Assembly (NCBI GenBank): GCA_007922225.1
Contig: ML679956.1
Coordinates: forward strand, 74,746,095 to 74,810,094
Source: Emydura subglobosa
Taxonomy: Eukaryota > Chordata > Testudines > Chelidae
Direction of reading: 5' to 3'
Length of the DNA stretch: 64,000 nt
Of this stretch, positions 1 through 12,330 are shown piece after piece. A model generated the notes under the pieces. It was given only the letters and a program-made list of their open reading frames with translations, made no database searches and was not told the origin of the DNA. The first letter of the stretch is position 1, and every line of letters starts with the position of its first letter. The position numbers were made by a program, and so were the translations under genes.

Positions 1-854
1 TGATCTTGAACCGAAATAAGAAATGTGTCAGACAGCAATAGCCAGTAGATGTAGCTCTGTTGTACAGAATGTAGTGCAGTAACTGTTTCTCTCTTGGCTC
101 CTACACACCCAGCTGTTTCTAACCTAAATGAATGTGGGTACCTATGAGGCATTTAATCATGGATAATGTTAGCATCTGTTACTGTACAGCGGATTCCCTA
201 ACCGGCAGAGCACAATGCTGCTGTAGGGAGGACTGCAGACTTAATATGTGAGATGCAGCGTTGTAGTCTTGATGGTGTGTATATATAGCTGTATTGTTTT
301 GAAAGCTGATTCATGGAGCCAGCAAAGTAGAGGGAGAATGAGAAAATAGGAAAAATGTGCTTTCATTTATTGTAACTCTACTTTCCTGTTCTTTTTTGTT
401 TTTGTGTTGCTTAATAGAAATGACTTTAAAGTAATAGTTCTATTCTTATAGTAATTTCAGAAGTACTTTACCCACTGTTTCTTATTGCCAAATAGTATAG
501 TTTTTATCATCAAAAATGTTACCATGAGATGTGTTGGAGTATATATTTATATAGACATTAATACATGAAAGAATTGTTTATTGCATATCGATGAATATTA
601 CATTTATTTAATGAGTTTTTAATAGGACTTGTAAATATAAAACGAAATATATTTTTTTAATATTAACGAATATAACAGTGTCCCTGTGCTTAGTATGATT
701 TTAATCTTTATTTAGACTTTTATCAAATTATTAATTGGATTTTCACTTTTTTTGTCTTTTATCTTCACTTTTTTGTTTACTATGCCATTCTGCTTTTTAC
801 CTCTTCATCTGAATCCCTGATTTTTTCCATCATATCCATGTTGATGTAAAATAG
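1..854 (+). other. NKTR intron, 3' part
   Basis: AT-rich sequence before the first recognisable NKTR exon. I searched for the preceding cyclophilin exons (the segment normally ending NGSQFFI) and did not find them, so they must lie upstream. No repeat family recognised. Confidence 0.6.
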
Positions 855-884
855 AACAACAAAGCCTGCTCCTCATCTTGATGG
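855..884 (+). CDS. NKTR: NKTR small exon, cyclophilin domain
   Basis: A 30-nt exon encoding TTKPAPHLDG, the strongly conserved segment of cyclophilins just before the last beta strands. It begins with the third base of the preceding codon after a TAG acceptor (853-854) and ends two bases into the Gly codon before a good donor, GTAAGA (885-890). The codon is completed by the A at 6098. The acceptor's pyrimidine tract is about 20 bases away and weak. It is too short for ordinary ORF finding; I found it by its protein motif. Confidence 0.85.
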
Positions 885-1224
885 GTAAGACTTCTATTTT
901 TAACTTGTACAGTAATAAAATTCAAAGATTCAGGAATAAGTACTTGACATCTCAATTTAAAGGTGGACAGAAAACTTAGAAACAAAAATAATAGATTGGT
1001 TAGTTGATAAATGTGGCAGAGGGTTGCCATTCTTTCAACCTTTTTGACCATCTTTACAAAATAACCTACCTAGTCATAAATATAATCAAATTCTTTATTT
1101 TTATCTTCCACATAAATAGTATCCCAAAATACTTTAGAGTTACTGCAAATATTAATTATGGGACTAACAAATGGGAAGAAGAATTTAGAAGTCATTGTGT
1201 TCTAATGGATTAAGAGTAAAGAAT

Positions 1225-1372
1225 AATCCTAGCTAAGCAGCTGATTTACCATATGTCTTTGGGGAAGCCCTTTAACTTCTGTTCCGGTTTCCTGTCTGTA
1301 AAATGGTGGTGATGATTACCTACCTTATTGATATGCAGTGAGAAATAAGTTTTTCAATGCCTTGAGATACCA
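1225..1372 (+). repeat. MIR-like SINE fragment
   Basis: Contains the MIR/CORE-SINE signature: a CTTTGGGGAAGCCCTTTAACTTC-like stretch, then a CCTGTCTGTAAAATGG-like block and a GATGATTACCTACCTTATTG segment. Called from remembered consensus, not by search. Confidence 0.6.
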
Positions 1373-2949
1373 AATATCTAAAACTGAGTATATCTCTCAA
1401 TAAAGGCAATGTAGAGCCCTATGAACACTCCACATGGGGCGTCCATGACCCATTCCTGCTGGGCTTGTCAGTGGCAAGGGCCGCCCATACAGAGCTGGTT
1501 GGTGGGTTGTTGTCGTTGTACTCCTCTTTCAGCAGGCCATGCCTTCCCTATCTTCCTGAGTTATCAAACCCTTTTGTAAGATAGGCTCAATCCGCATCTA
1601 CCCAAGAAGAAAACTTGGAAGAGTGGGAAGGAGAGATGGGGACCGACAAGAGAGAGATGATGAGATGTCGTCAGCAAGACTTCCGAAATGCTATAGATAG
1701 AGAGAGCACTATACTGCCAAACACAGATATGATCCCTAATCCAAGCAGGTAGTGATGAAGGCGGTGCTGGATGTGGGCTTGGAGGGACTGTACCCACCCC
1801 AAAATTTGCCTTAGCGCTCCTCCCTTCCACCCCGTAGCTACCCCTCTCAGAGCTGGTCGCCTAGCCAGCAGCCACCACTCTGGCCACCCAGCTCCCGCTG
1901 GTCTCCTTTCTTTGGGAAACTGATCCACAGCTAACATGGCATTGGGGGAGCTCATCCAAATCTAGAAGTGGCTGTGCATGGGTTGGTCTTTGCTGAGCTG
2001 GGGTGGGAGGACAGGGAAACTGTATGTGCTGGTGCCTCTGGCTTAGAAGTGGGAGCTGCGGCTGCTGCTGTACTGAACAAGCGTGCTCCTGAGTGCTTGG
2101 CGTAAAGAGAGCGCGCTGACCCATTCCCCCCAACGCGCGCACACATACACACACTGGAGTAATTATCATTATTACTTTTATTACCATATTGTGCTTTGTC
2201 ATTCATTAAAGTGGTACAGTTAAATAACAGTGTCTTTCTAGACTGTAAATTTAGCTTGTACTCACCTAAGTAGTGCCAGTTAAAAAAAAAAAAAATTAGC
2301 TGAATACGTAATTTTAGACACTGTGCAGATGGTCACTTATTTTCAAATTGTATTTTTAATTATATCTGTAAAAATAACTTAAAATGTATATGAAAATAGT
2401 TGTGGCTCCAAGTCTGATACCAATAGTAACGATAGAGTGAAATGTTAGAGAGTCACGTATGTGATTGTGATCGGTAAACATAGATGCCAAAGTAATAAGA
2501 ACAAGAATTTATTTTTCTAAATAAAAGAGAAAAAACTTAACCACTTAACTTAACCATGTTAAAATTAAGTAAATACTTTTTTAGTGGAGTGAAAAACAGT
2601 TGATTAAAATAGAGTAGATAGTGGCAGTAACACAGTGTGTCTGCTAGAGAAAGTAAGCAGGTTTTATTTATTTTTATTTATCTCTACTAAAGATAGTGTA
2701 CCAAGTATTAAACTTGTGTTTCTGATATCTGTGTTAAGGCTCCAAAACTAATATCTCAAGTCTTGGGATTGGAAATATCTTGCTGTATTACCTTCTGATT
2801 GTTCTAAATTTACATATATGCTTAAAATGCTTCTTTAATTGGAGTTTGTATTTTTCTTTTTTTCTTTATATAGGAATTAGAAATAGTGCTCCTGTCAGCT
2901 AATTTTTAAATTCTCTGAAAAAAAAAAAAACTAGAGTTCTCAGGTGCCT

Positions 2950-3570
2950 AAGTAGCCTCTGGAATCACTGTTAAAGTTGCGCCGTCCCCTTTCCCCCCAA
3001 TCTGAAATGGCGCCCACCATCCGCAGCTGCTATGTGAATGCCACCAACAAACTTGAATTGGTTGTCGCTATGTTCCATAGCAGTCTGTTCCGTATGGAAT
3101 TGTCATCTCTTCTATTCTTGCATCTCTGCAACTATTGTAGGATCGTGCACCCTGGGCTTGCAACGCTCATGACAGTAGTGCAGAGCTGTACAGGCTCCAT
3201 GCTTCTGTCAGAGATGGCAGACTCTGAGAAGGGCACGGGGGGTTGTGGGATTAAGAAAAAAAGGATTGAAAATTACATGTAATTTTACATGTGGCCTACA
3301 TATAAAATTATGGGATGTTGAACACAGCATTATGGGAGGTTCATCCTATGCTCCCAGTCAGCCCTGTGCAACCTGTTTGGGCCCCAGCATGTGTTGCCAA
3401 AATGCAATGAAGTGGACCGTCACGAGTTACACAGTAGGTGCACCACACTCTGAATTTATACAAGTGTTCCTGGTGAGTACGCTTACCGCTGACACAAAGA
3501 GCCAAGTAGGCACATGCACAAGGTAACATATTAACTGCGGACTCTATGCTGACATAACTTGAGTTAACAA
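2950..3570. repeat. Unclassified repeat-like block
   Basis: A more GC-rich island in AT-rich intron, with two overlapping short open frames (2977-3282 and 3245-3526) and no known motif. The right edge has a GTTATGTCAGCATAGAGTCC-like segment on the minus strand that resembles turtle interspersed repeats, perhaps PIF/Harbinger-related. Family uncertain. Confidence 0.3.
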
Positions 3571-3854
3571 AAGGCAATCTCTACACTACAAATCTTAGGT
3601 ATATGAATTGTTTGGGAGAGGTAACAGCAAAAGTAGGAGGCTAGGCCAAGATTCACTGACATTTTTAGGTTCCTACTTTTGCGGATCTGGGCCTACTGCA
3701 CCCTGAAGACTCAGGAATGAACAGGCACATAAAAAGAACCAAATATCATTTATTTCTTTTTTAAAATTTCATGACTTGAGCATGTATAACTCATGATTTT
3801 TTAATGCTTTCGGTTATCAAGCTATCTTGGAGTTGTAGATGTGTTCTTTATGTT

Positions 3855-4134
3855 GTGAAGGCCAAAACTGGGTTAAAAAAAGAATTAGGTAAATTCCTCA
3901 GGACAGGTCCATCAACGGCTATTAACCAAGATGCGCAGGGATGCAACCCCATGCTCTGGGTGTCCCTAAAGCCTCTGACTGTCAGAAGCTGGGAGTGGAT
4001 GACAGGGATGGATCACTTGGTGATTGCCTTTTCTATTCATTCCCCTAAAGCATCTGGCATTGGACATTGTTGGAAGACAGGATATCAGGCTAGATGGACC
4101 TTTGGTCTGACCTAGAATGGCCATTCTTATGTTC
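3855..4134 (+). repeat. CR1-like LINE 3' end (sense)
   Basis: The segment ending GATGGACCTTTGGTCTGACC then CCATTCTTATGTTC is a very common LINE tail in turtle and crocodilian genomes. Upstream it keeps a GGATCACTTGGTGATTGCC stretch and the end of a degenerate LINE frame. The same family occurs in reverse at 43960-44180 and 44708-45090. Confidence 0.75.
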
Positions 4135-6097
4135 AGCAAATATTTCAGTAGATTTTTGCCTTTGGAAAGGATTTAATATGAGATAGTATACTGCCCTTAG
4201 TGAATATTAGAGAATCAAGTTCTACATGGAAGCAGTGACATGGGAAAAAGCACTAAGCTGGCAAAATAACAGTTGCAAAAGTCAATCCCCATAGGTGGAT
4301 CAAATGAAAATGAAGTTTTGACACCAGGCCAGAAAATCAGTCAGACTGGAAGTCACATGTTCCAACTGAATAAACGTGTGCTATAAAAATAAGAAAAATT
4401 TAGAATTAAAAATTCCAAATTAAATATCACAGTAAAAACATAGGAAGTGCTATACTAGAAATACAGATGTCATTGCTAAAACTATTAGCAATTATTTACT
4501 TATAAATATTTTCAATGAGTATTTGCTCTTAAAATATAAATTAAACAGCACAATGACATGCATCTGCACAATGTTAACAAAGGTAAATGAAGTACTAAGA
4601 GTATTAAGAGTAAGAAAAATAACATTTTAAAAAGTAAACAAAGGAGTAAAACTGTACTTAAAATGGACTACAAGAAAGGGAGTGCAATTCAGGGAATCGC
4701 AGCAGCAAAGACAAATTTGTGAACTGCTAGGAGACTTTATACAGACATATAAACTGATAAGAGACTCTCTTAAACACTCAGTGTATGACACACAGATTTT
4801 GGGTGGTGTATACAAAATATTTCACTGAATCAAGTCTCCTTTAGCACCTCAGTAGATTGTCAGATAGAGAAGAGCTGCTGTGTCTAGGCATTGGGGTGCA
4901 CTGTGTCTTTAAAAACACAGCTTTGGGAGGTGAGTGCTGAAACATAGTTCTATGAGAGGGGAGATAAAAAAGCCCCTTTGCCTTCCACCATATTTTTGCA
5001 AACACAGCAGAAGGCTCATCCCATTAGCATAACTGTGTTTCCCTCTCTGCCTTCCCTGTGCTGGGAATTTGCCCACTACCTCCGTCTGGCAGTTCCTCAA
5101 CCCTGGACTTAACCCCAGCTCCTATTCCCCTGTACCTGATTTTGCCCCTTGACCCCTCTCCTTCCCCTGCCTGCAGCCATTTGACCTCTCCATGCAGTCA
5201 GTTTCCACCCCTGCATAGACTGCCTATTCCCCCCTCCAATTTGCCCCCTTTTAATCCTTTTAACTCCTGTGAACAGCAGGCAGCAGATTTTAATCCCAAG
5301 TGAAGGCAGAGCAAGGAGTGGCATCAGCAGATGTTACTGAGCATGCTCAGTTTGTGTGAGTAGAATGCTCAGTACGAGCCAAACAGCAAATTATGTCTGG
5401 TAGCAATTTTTGACATTTCACCAGCCTCGGAGCCAGGTTCCCCCGAATCTGGGCGGATCTTATGGACTGCGAGCAGTTGAAAGGTGGTGGGGAGCTCAGG
5501 AGCAGCCATAGCCCTAGCACCCCAAACAGCAGCAGGAGGTGGGGGAGTGCCATGGCCATGGCACCAGGCAGCACAACAGCTCCAGCTCTGATCTTGCCTG
5601 GAGGCAGGGCCTTGGAGGCAAGTGGCAGGGCCGGCACTGAATTGAGGAGGAGCAGGGGACAGACCCACAGAGATGGATGGGGCCTCATGGCGAATGAGGG
5701 CACAATTCCCCCAATTTTCTGTCTAGCCCACCTCAGCCTTCCCACCAGGAAAAAGCTGGCATTGCCCCTGATGGTGATTAGGAACCAAATTCTGCCTTAA
5801 GAAAGTAAGTACACATGCAAAGGTGAATTTATGTGCCAAAGCTGCTGTTGACTTCCAGAAGAAGCTATGCATAACATGGTGCATGAAATCCTGACACTTT
5901 TGATTACTTATGTTGCGGATATTTTTTTTAAAGAAATATTTTTACTAATCCTAAATTTTGGACATAAATAACCTAGTGGTATAGATGGAACTGAATTCTT
6001 CCATGTAAGAATATGACTTTGTCTATGAAGAAGTCAATGAAGGAGAATCCTAGCTATACCTAAACAATTGTACTTTCTGAATCTTGTATTTCTGTAG

Positions 6098-6243
6098 AGT
6101 ACATGTTGTCTTTGGACTGGTTATTTCTGGTTTTGAAGTAATAGAACAAATAGAAAATCTGAAAACTGATACTGCAAGTAGGCCATATGCAGATGTGCGA
6201 GTTATTGACTGTGGGGTGCTTGTTACAAAATCAGCAAAAAAAG
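6098..6243 (+). CDS. NKTR: NKTR exon, end of cyclophilin domain
   Basis: Encodes the last part of the peptidyl-prolyl isomerase domain: (G)VHVVFGLVISGFEVIEQIENL, then ASRPYADVRVIDCGVL and the exit VTKSAKK. The acceptor is TTCTGTAG (ending 6097), and the first A completes the Gly codon split from 883-884. The exon ends one base into a codon before a strong donor, GTAAGT, at 6244. It is almost identical to mammalian NKTR as remembered. Confidence 0.95.
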
Positions 6244-8444
6244 GTAAGTCAACATGTTGTTGCTTTGAAACAAGTTGAAAGTTGTCATTGTGTTGAAAGA
6301 ATACAAAATTAGTACTTATTTTTAGAAATTTATGGATCTCTGGCATTTTAATTCGGATTTAAGAATGTCTGAGAATTGGATACTTTTTTCTAAACTGAAA
6401 CTTGTTTCACTTGAAAAAAGGCATGCCTATTTCCTGTCAAGATTGCTTTCATTTGTTTTTGGTGACTGCCATACTGAATTTGAACACTAATTTCTTTTCC
6501 AGTGTTTGAGAGATGGAGATCTAAATATAGACCTTGGATACTGCACAAACTATAGATCTTTCAGGATACCTGAACAACTGTTAATATTAATTTCATGACT
6601 AGATTTATGTGAACAGAATTTTTCCCCTTAAATCATCGGAGGAAAATGTATGAGAACCAAACATTACTAGGTATTCCATCATTTGTAAAAATTGTATCCA
6701 AAGCATCACTGTAAGTTTGTATAGGCCAAGATTTGACCTTTTACAAAATTGTTAAGATAGGGTTCTAAATATTTTCCCATCCATCCATCCTCTTCCTCTC
6801 CCACAACCAATTCTCCACAACTTCATTGAACTTAACCAAAACTAATTGCCATTTTATTAAGAGTATACCAAAATATAATCTGCAGGCTTTCCTCAATGCT
6901 CTGCAAAGCACATGTGCATAGTACATTCCTGCTGACATCAATTAAATTGTTTTTACATGCTAAGTAAACTAAAGGCAGTCAGCATAGGTTTCTGAATTAC
7001 CAGCAATAAATAACAATAGTAAGCTTGCCAAATTGAAAAAGGACAAAACTGATTGTGTGTATTTAAACTGAACCCTTTAAATTTTGTTGCGTGAAACATA
7101 AGATTCCATTATTTTGAAAAAAGATGATGTATCAAAAAATATTGCACCTGCTACTGACCCCAGGAAAAGAGATGGAGGGTTCTTTGAATTGGAGGGGAAG
7201 TCTTTCTTATCTGACTACTGGTTCAGCAGCTTCTTTCTGTCATCTTGTGAAAATTAGCAGGGATTTGTTGAGTCTTCCTGGCTTAGTTGGGGAAGTGAAC
7301 ACCAAGTCTTTGTGGGAAGTGAGATAAAGGAAGAAACACTTTCTCTTTAAACTTCATTTTCAAAGGGTGTAGTACAAAGAGACCTTGGTCTTGTTGCCTG
7401 AGGGACAGTTTACAGCATTGCTGCAGTAGGCAAGGAGGTGTGCGGAGAGAGTGGTATACTAAAGTGCCATTCTCTTTTGTAAAGGTTTCTTCCTAGTTGA
7501 TTAAGTGTGGTCCAAGAGGGTGGTGGACAAATCCTATACACGTATGAAAATGAATGATAGAGCAGACTGGGGAGATTTCTAAGAGAAGAGATGGACGTTG
7601 GGATTGAGTCTGAGAGTCTTGATATTCATTTTCATATGCAACTTGTCTGTTGCTCATCTAAGATGTTTTAGTCCAGTGGTTCTCAGCCTGCAAGTCACTT
7701 GCGGCCCAGTCAGCATACAGCTGCAACTCATGTGACATCCTCAGAGCCATACAGGTATATGCGTTGTGTGGATGTGGCCCACAAGCCCACAATGGTAAAT
7801 AGGTTAAGAACCACTGAATTAATCAAAAGAAAATCAGGTGACAGTGTATGATCCTTGTTTATCTTTGTTTGTTCTAGCAAGAACCAAAGATATGAAGTCA
7901 CAATATTGCAAGCTAAAACATATTTTAAAGTAACTACAAGAACAGGGTTTAATTTGTCTAACAGTTCTCTTTATATGAACAAATATCCACACCTTTACTT
8001 ACCAAAATTTCTTTATAAAACACTTATATTTATATATGGCAAGTCTTTCGTCCTGTTCATGTACTATGATTTGTTTATTAAAATGTAAAAAAAATTCTGT
8101 TATGTATAATTGAAATGTTAGTTATAAAATGGTACAATCTGTTTTTAGGTTAAAGAGATGTAAATTGGAAAGCCATGTTGTTTACTTGGTAGAAATCGAA
8201 GAATTTTACCACACCCATAGTTACCTTAGTTAAAAAATTATACTTCAGGTTAATCAGTTCATTGATATTTTAGTCACTTAATATGTATAGTCTGAACATG
8301 TACATTATGTAATTGCACATTTAAGTGTTCTGTGTCTTTTAAAAAGTGATGAAATGGGAGATAAGGGAGTTGATCATGTTTGTTTATAGTTTATACTCGG
8401 TGCTCTTTTGGAGAATAAGGTTTCTATAATAATCTTGTTTTAAG
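6244..8444 (+). other. NKTR intron (2.2 kb)
   Basis: Contains an hAT-type short element at 7674-7816 and a possible cryptic terminal exon at 6503-6556 (see findings). The rest is AT-rich, with no gene or recognised repeat. Confidence 0.6.
7674..7816. mobile_element. hAT-type non-autonomous element
   Basis: Begins CAGTGGTTCTCAGCCT and ends with the inverted copy AGGTTAAGAACCACTG, the Charlie/hAT terminal inverted repeat pattern. The 8-bp flanks (TTTTAGTC and AATTAATC) agree at only 5 positions, consistent with a decayed target duplication. No transposase. Confidence 0.75.
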
Positions 8445-8667
8445 TTTTAGAGAAAAAGAGAAAAGTGTCTGCTCACTCAGAAGCTTCAGATTCGTCCTCT
8501 AGCTCATCAACTTCTTCAGAATCCTCATCTGAAAGTGAAGTTGAAAATGATAAAAGTAGAAGAAGAAAGCGCAAGAGAAGAACTAAAACTAAACAATCAA
8601 GAAAGCGAAGAAGGGAAGAGAGGAAGAAAGAGGAGCCAAGGTGCAAACAGAAACCAAACCAAAAAGG
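8445..8667 (+). CDS. NKTR: NKTR exon, linker with acidic Ser and basic clusters
   Basis: Encodes (V)LEKKRKVSAHSEASD, a run of serines and glutamates, then a strongly basic stretch (SRRRKRKRR, KQSRKRRREERKK). Two acceptors lie 6 nt apart, AAG ending 8444 and TAG ending 8450, and both keep frame. I prefer 8445 because it gives KKVLEKKRK, which aligns without a gap to mammalian KDVFEKKRK. It ends two bases into a Gly codon before the donor GTGACT at 8668. The basic cluster is nuclear-localisation-like. Confidence 0.9.
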
Positions 8668-9360
8668 GTGACTAATCCTGTTAAGAATTCCAAAGAAATC
8701 ATGTGTGAAATTACCATGTTAGTCAAATAGGAAAACTTTATGAAGGTGTATTCCATTCTGGAAGTTTGATTTTGTTCATCCTTTAAAATTAAAGACAAGT
8801 TTACTGTAGATTTAATGAAAGGTTTTTACTAAATAAACAATATATAGAGAAGCCATTAATAACTTAAGTAATAAACTGCATCTCTGCGCACACAAAGCCG
8901 TTTGGGACATAATATATTTACATACATTTGGAAGGAGAAAGATGCTTGGAGATAAGATTTAATTTAATTATTTGGGATAATTTAAAAAAAGGGAAATTTA
9001 CTGTACTGATGCTGGTATTAAAACGTGATATTTATTTTCAATTATGATGTTTCTATATTTTAGAATATAAAGATAACTTATTACAGTGTCAACAGGTAAT
9101 TGATAATCTAAGAAGGAAATATAATTTGGGGTGTTAAATGTGAAAAGGGCCTTGTTTCTCTAGTTCTGTGATAGCTTGACTTCTAGATGTTGGCATAAAA
9201 TTAAATGAGTTAACAATATGGTATAAGTCTTACCCCAATCACCGTAATGTTGGGTAAGTCACTTAGGCTTATTTTTTTTAAATCAGTTTTGATAAGTTGT
9301 ACCTCTTTCAGCCTAGGTTTAGATAATACTTTTGCTTTGTAAATTGTTTTTTCCCTCTAG
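8668..9360 (+). other. NKTR intron
   Basis: AT-rich intron with no gene, recognised repeat or structural signal seen. It ends in a long pyrimidine tract and CTAG acceptor. Confidence 0.7.
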
Positions 9361-9516
9361 CAACCATTCTGACAAGAGTGATACAAATGAGAGGTCAGTT
9401 GACTTGAGCACAAAAAGGGACAAACCTGTGGTTCGACCTGAAGAAATTCCCCCAGTGCCTGAAAATAGATTTTTGCTGAGAAGAGATGTGCCTGTTGTCA
9501 CTGTAGAGCCTGAGCC
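9361..9516 (+). CDS. NKTR: NKTR exon, conserved EEIPPVPENRFLLRRD block
   Basis: Encodes NHSDKSDTNERSVDLSTK, then VVRPEEIPPVPENRFLLRRD and PVVTVEPEP. The IPPVPENRF block is shared with the related SR-cyclophilin PPIG and is the best-conserved non-isomerase part of this family. The first base completes a Gly codon. The exon ends CC before the donor GTAAGC at 9517, two bases into a Pro codon finished at 11009. Confidence 0.95.
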
Positions 9517-11008
9517 GTAAGCAAAGATTTCACCTTTTTTATTATAGTGCAGTTGTTCTTTCTATTAATAAAGGATTTTCTGTACTGACTCTCGGAGGGA
9601 CACCCAGTAGGGTTCTTAATGTTAAGTAACTTAGCTGCTTGTAACATTCTCCACAGGAATTTCTACTTCAACCTGTGTGTCTAATCTCTTCAGATCAAAT
9701 CTAATGTAATAATTTTACACTGTGCCATTCATCATGAAGGATCCCAAATGTGTTACCAACCTAAACTGAAATACAAATAATACGAATAGATAACTTCATC
9801 CATTGCTTCAGTATGAAACCTCAGGATAAAATGCAGTCATTATTTAGCAGTGCATAGCAATATTACAAAGTAGTTTAGGAGGGAAAATGAAGTATTACCT
9901 TTCCAATTTAAACTGTAAGAGGAATTTGGTTTCAGTCTTTTGATCAGTTGGAATTTGGTCAAGACCCTGATCTTAATATGCTTCTCTCTACTTTCAAAAA
10001 AAGCCCTCTTTTGAGAGAAACCAAAGAATCATGGGCTTGTAAAATAGTTTCAAATTAAATATAATAGAAATGTTTGTTTTATACGAAGTTCTAATGCTCT
10101 TTCCTATAGCAGTCTCTCAGTGTAGTGGGCTGAGTGGCTTACTGGTCAATCATCTTCAAAACCTATTTACATTCATACAATATTCATGAATGTAATAAAT
10201 TTGACAGTATCAGATAAAGCATTGCTTGAAATAATAAATAATTTCTTCAGGCTTTGACAGCTACTTATTTCTGTTGACCATACTAAAGTATCTTTACAGG
10301 AATTTGAATTGCCTATTGTTAAAAATCACTAGAATTGGTAGATTATCCATAGCTGGTAATCTAGTGATGTACACAAATATTTAATTTCTGGCAACCTGGG
10401 GTGTAAATCTACCCCATGCTAGCTTACTGCACATCAAGGGTTAATATGAATCCTGCTGATGTGCACTTACAGTTCTCTAGTGCACATTGTTAGGGTCTAC
10501 ATGGACCCATAATGCGTGACAAGCCTAATGTGGGGTAGATTTACACCCCAGTTTGCTGTGAACTAAATGTTTGTGTAGACAAGCCCTTAAAGTAATATAT
10601 TGGCAGATGCAGGGATCCTGGCATTATTCAGGATACATGTGGTTAGCAGACAAGTGATAAAAATGACAGCGTCCTAGAAGAAAGGTGAACTGTTCTAATG
10701 GAGCATTTTGCAAGTTCATTAAGTCAGCATTAATTACTGTAGATAGGTGGGTGAAAATTACTAACAAGATTAGACTATGATAGTAACCCAACTTTCATAG
10801 GGAAGATATCCATTGCTCACTTACTTTTTTCTTTTTCTCCTCAAAATAGTATCACTTTCTCAGTACATTGACTGTGTCTTTCTCTATTTGTTTTGTCAGA
10901 CCTCTTGGTAAATATTTTTTACATTATTAGCTTAGCAATGATACATTAGGAACAAATTCATATTTTTATTAATGTGTTACATTAAACCCATTTTTTTTCT
11001 TATTTTAG
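9517..11008 (+). other. NKTR intron (1.5 kb)
   Basis: AT-rich intron carrying one MITE-like hairpin (about 10357-10589). Nothing else recognised. Confidence 0.6.
10357..10589. mobile_element. MITE with long inverted ends
   Basis: CTGGGGTGTAAATCTACCCC at about 10400-10419 is matched by GGGGTAGATTTACACCCCAG at about 10532-10551. The similarity extends outward on both sides for roughly 40 more bases, with the right end finishing GTGTAGACAAGCCCTTAA. No open frame. The outer ends resemble the element at 30551-30793, another non-autonomous DNA transposon with GGGCTNGTCTACA-type ends. Confidence 0.7.
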
Positions 11009-11096
11009 AAAACTTCTTGATGCTGCACCAGTTTTGACTGACCAGAAGCCCTCAGTCTCTAAATCTGGAAGAAAAATTAAAGGAAGAGGCACAATA
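11009..11096 (+). CDS. NKTR: NKTR exon, SGRKIKGRGTI segment
   Basis: Encodes (P)KLLDAAPVLTDQKPSVSK and SGRKIKGRGTI, matching mammalian NKTR, where SDQKPSVSKSGRKIKGRGTI continues to RYHTPP. The acceptor is TTTTAG (ending 11008); the exon ends in phase 0 at ATA before the donor GTATGT at 11097. Confidence 0.94.
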
Positions 11097-12092
11097 GTAT
11101 GTGCATATTTCTCTCCTCCCTCTCTCCTCCTCCTCTTCTACCCCGTATCCCCCAACACACACACACACTCCCCAGAGTTTTAAGATTCATATGGTTTGTA
11201 TGAGATTTTACTGTAACTGAGGTTGAAGGATCATAGCTTACTTGGTTGGTGTGTTGAAATGTTGCAGCAAAACTAAAACAGTGTATTTGTAAAACCATCA
11301 CATTTTTCCAACCCTCACACTAAAAACAGGCTTACCTATAAGATTGATGGGAAAAGCAGGATATTTACCCCTTAGTCGTGAGTGGATATCAAAATCATTT
11401 AAGGATGAAATACGTATTTAGAGGGTGAAATAATGCCAGCTAGATTCATCCCATAATCACCACTGGACCAAATTTATGGTGCCTTGACAATAGACTACAG
11501 GAGCAGCCAGACACAATTACAATAGTTGCTATCTTTCTCCATTTGCCAGAGTGCCCTACAATAGCCTTCATCAAACCCCAGGATTGTAAGGCACAGAGAT
11601 GAGGAAGTTGTACAATATCTTTTGCATTTTGTTCTGAGGGCTATTGCTCATGTCTCAAGTTGTAGTTACTGTTTCTTTCTGATTACTGCATATATGTGAT
11701 TGAGAAAATAGAGTGACATTATTGGGATCTGGGGATTCAGTGGTCCAGTGGAGGGATCTTTGGATGTGTTAGTCCTTCAGTCTCTATTTTGATGGGTTTG
11801 GATAGTCCAGATAAGAGACATGTAGTTGTAAGTCAGTTGGTCAACATAGGTCTCATCTTAGGTGCATGATGCAATAAGTAACATGAGCCAGAAGTGAAGT
11901 GTAATGTTGTTTAGGGTCAATATCTCATAGTCACATTCACCTATAATTTAGTTATGGAAGTTGAAAAATTGGAAAGGATTCAGAGAATTGCAGAAATGGT
12001 TTGCGGTCTAGAAAAAAAATGTTTTCTGATGAAAGAGAGAAGCTCAAAATATTTTTATCCAAAAAGTTTGAGGTCTCTTGATCACAATCTAC
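11097..12092 (+). other. NKTR intron, part before hAT/DIRS insertions
   Basis: Contains a CT-rich/CA-rich simple stretch just after the donor (about 11110-11172). Otherwise nothing recognised. Confidence 0.55.
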
Positions 12093-12330
12093 AACAGTGA
12101 TCACCGAACTTTTTTTTGGTCATGCCCCTCTCCCCCCCCTCCAGCTGGGGCTGTGAGCAGGGTGGGGCCAGAGCTGGGAAGGGGGGCGGGGACTGAGGCC
12201 GCAGCCAGGTCGGGGGGGGGCCTGAGTCATCTAGAAGCAGGGTCAGGGGGGCCGAGGTGGGAACTACAGCTGGGGGGTGGGGCCAGAGTGGCGCTTCCCT
12301 GCCTCCATGGAGCCTGGCCAGGGCCCTAGC
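12093..12330. mobile_element. Probable hAT fragment (left end only)
   Basis: Starts CAGTGATCACCGAAC, a diverged hAT/Charlie-like terminus, followed by a short GC-rich body. No matching right terminus was found, and DIRS copy A begins immediately after, so this is a partial element or a junction of two repeats. Confidence 0.4.

Larger units (their letters stand above)
885..6097 (+). other. NKTR intron (5.2 kb)
   Basis: It holds a MIR-like SINE (about 1225-1372) and a CR1-like LINE tail (about 3855-4134). Two GC-richer blocks, about 1409-2150 and 5050-5800, and a block at 2950-3570 look repeat-derived, but I cannot name their families. Open frames in these blocks show no recognisable domains. 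Confidence 0.55.

Noticed and set aside
1671..2206. Overlapping minus-strand frames with a hydrophobic segment
   Set aside because: Mutually overlapping, no known domain, in a GC-rich repeat-like block within an NKTR intron.
5347..5800. Open frames on both strands in a GC-rich block
   Set aside because: No homology recognised; the block looks like a repeat and no splice-compatible exon emerges.
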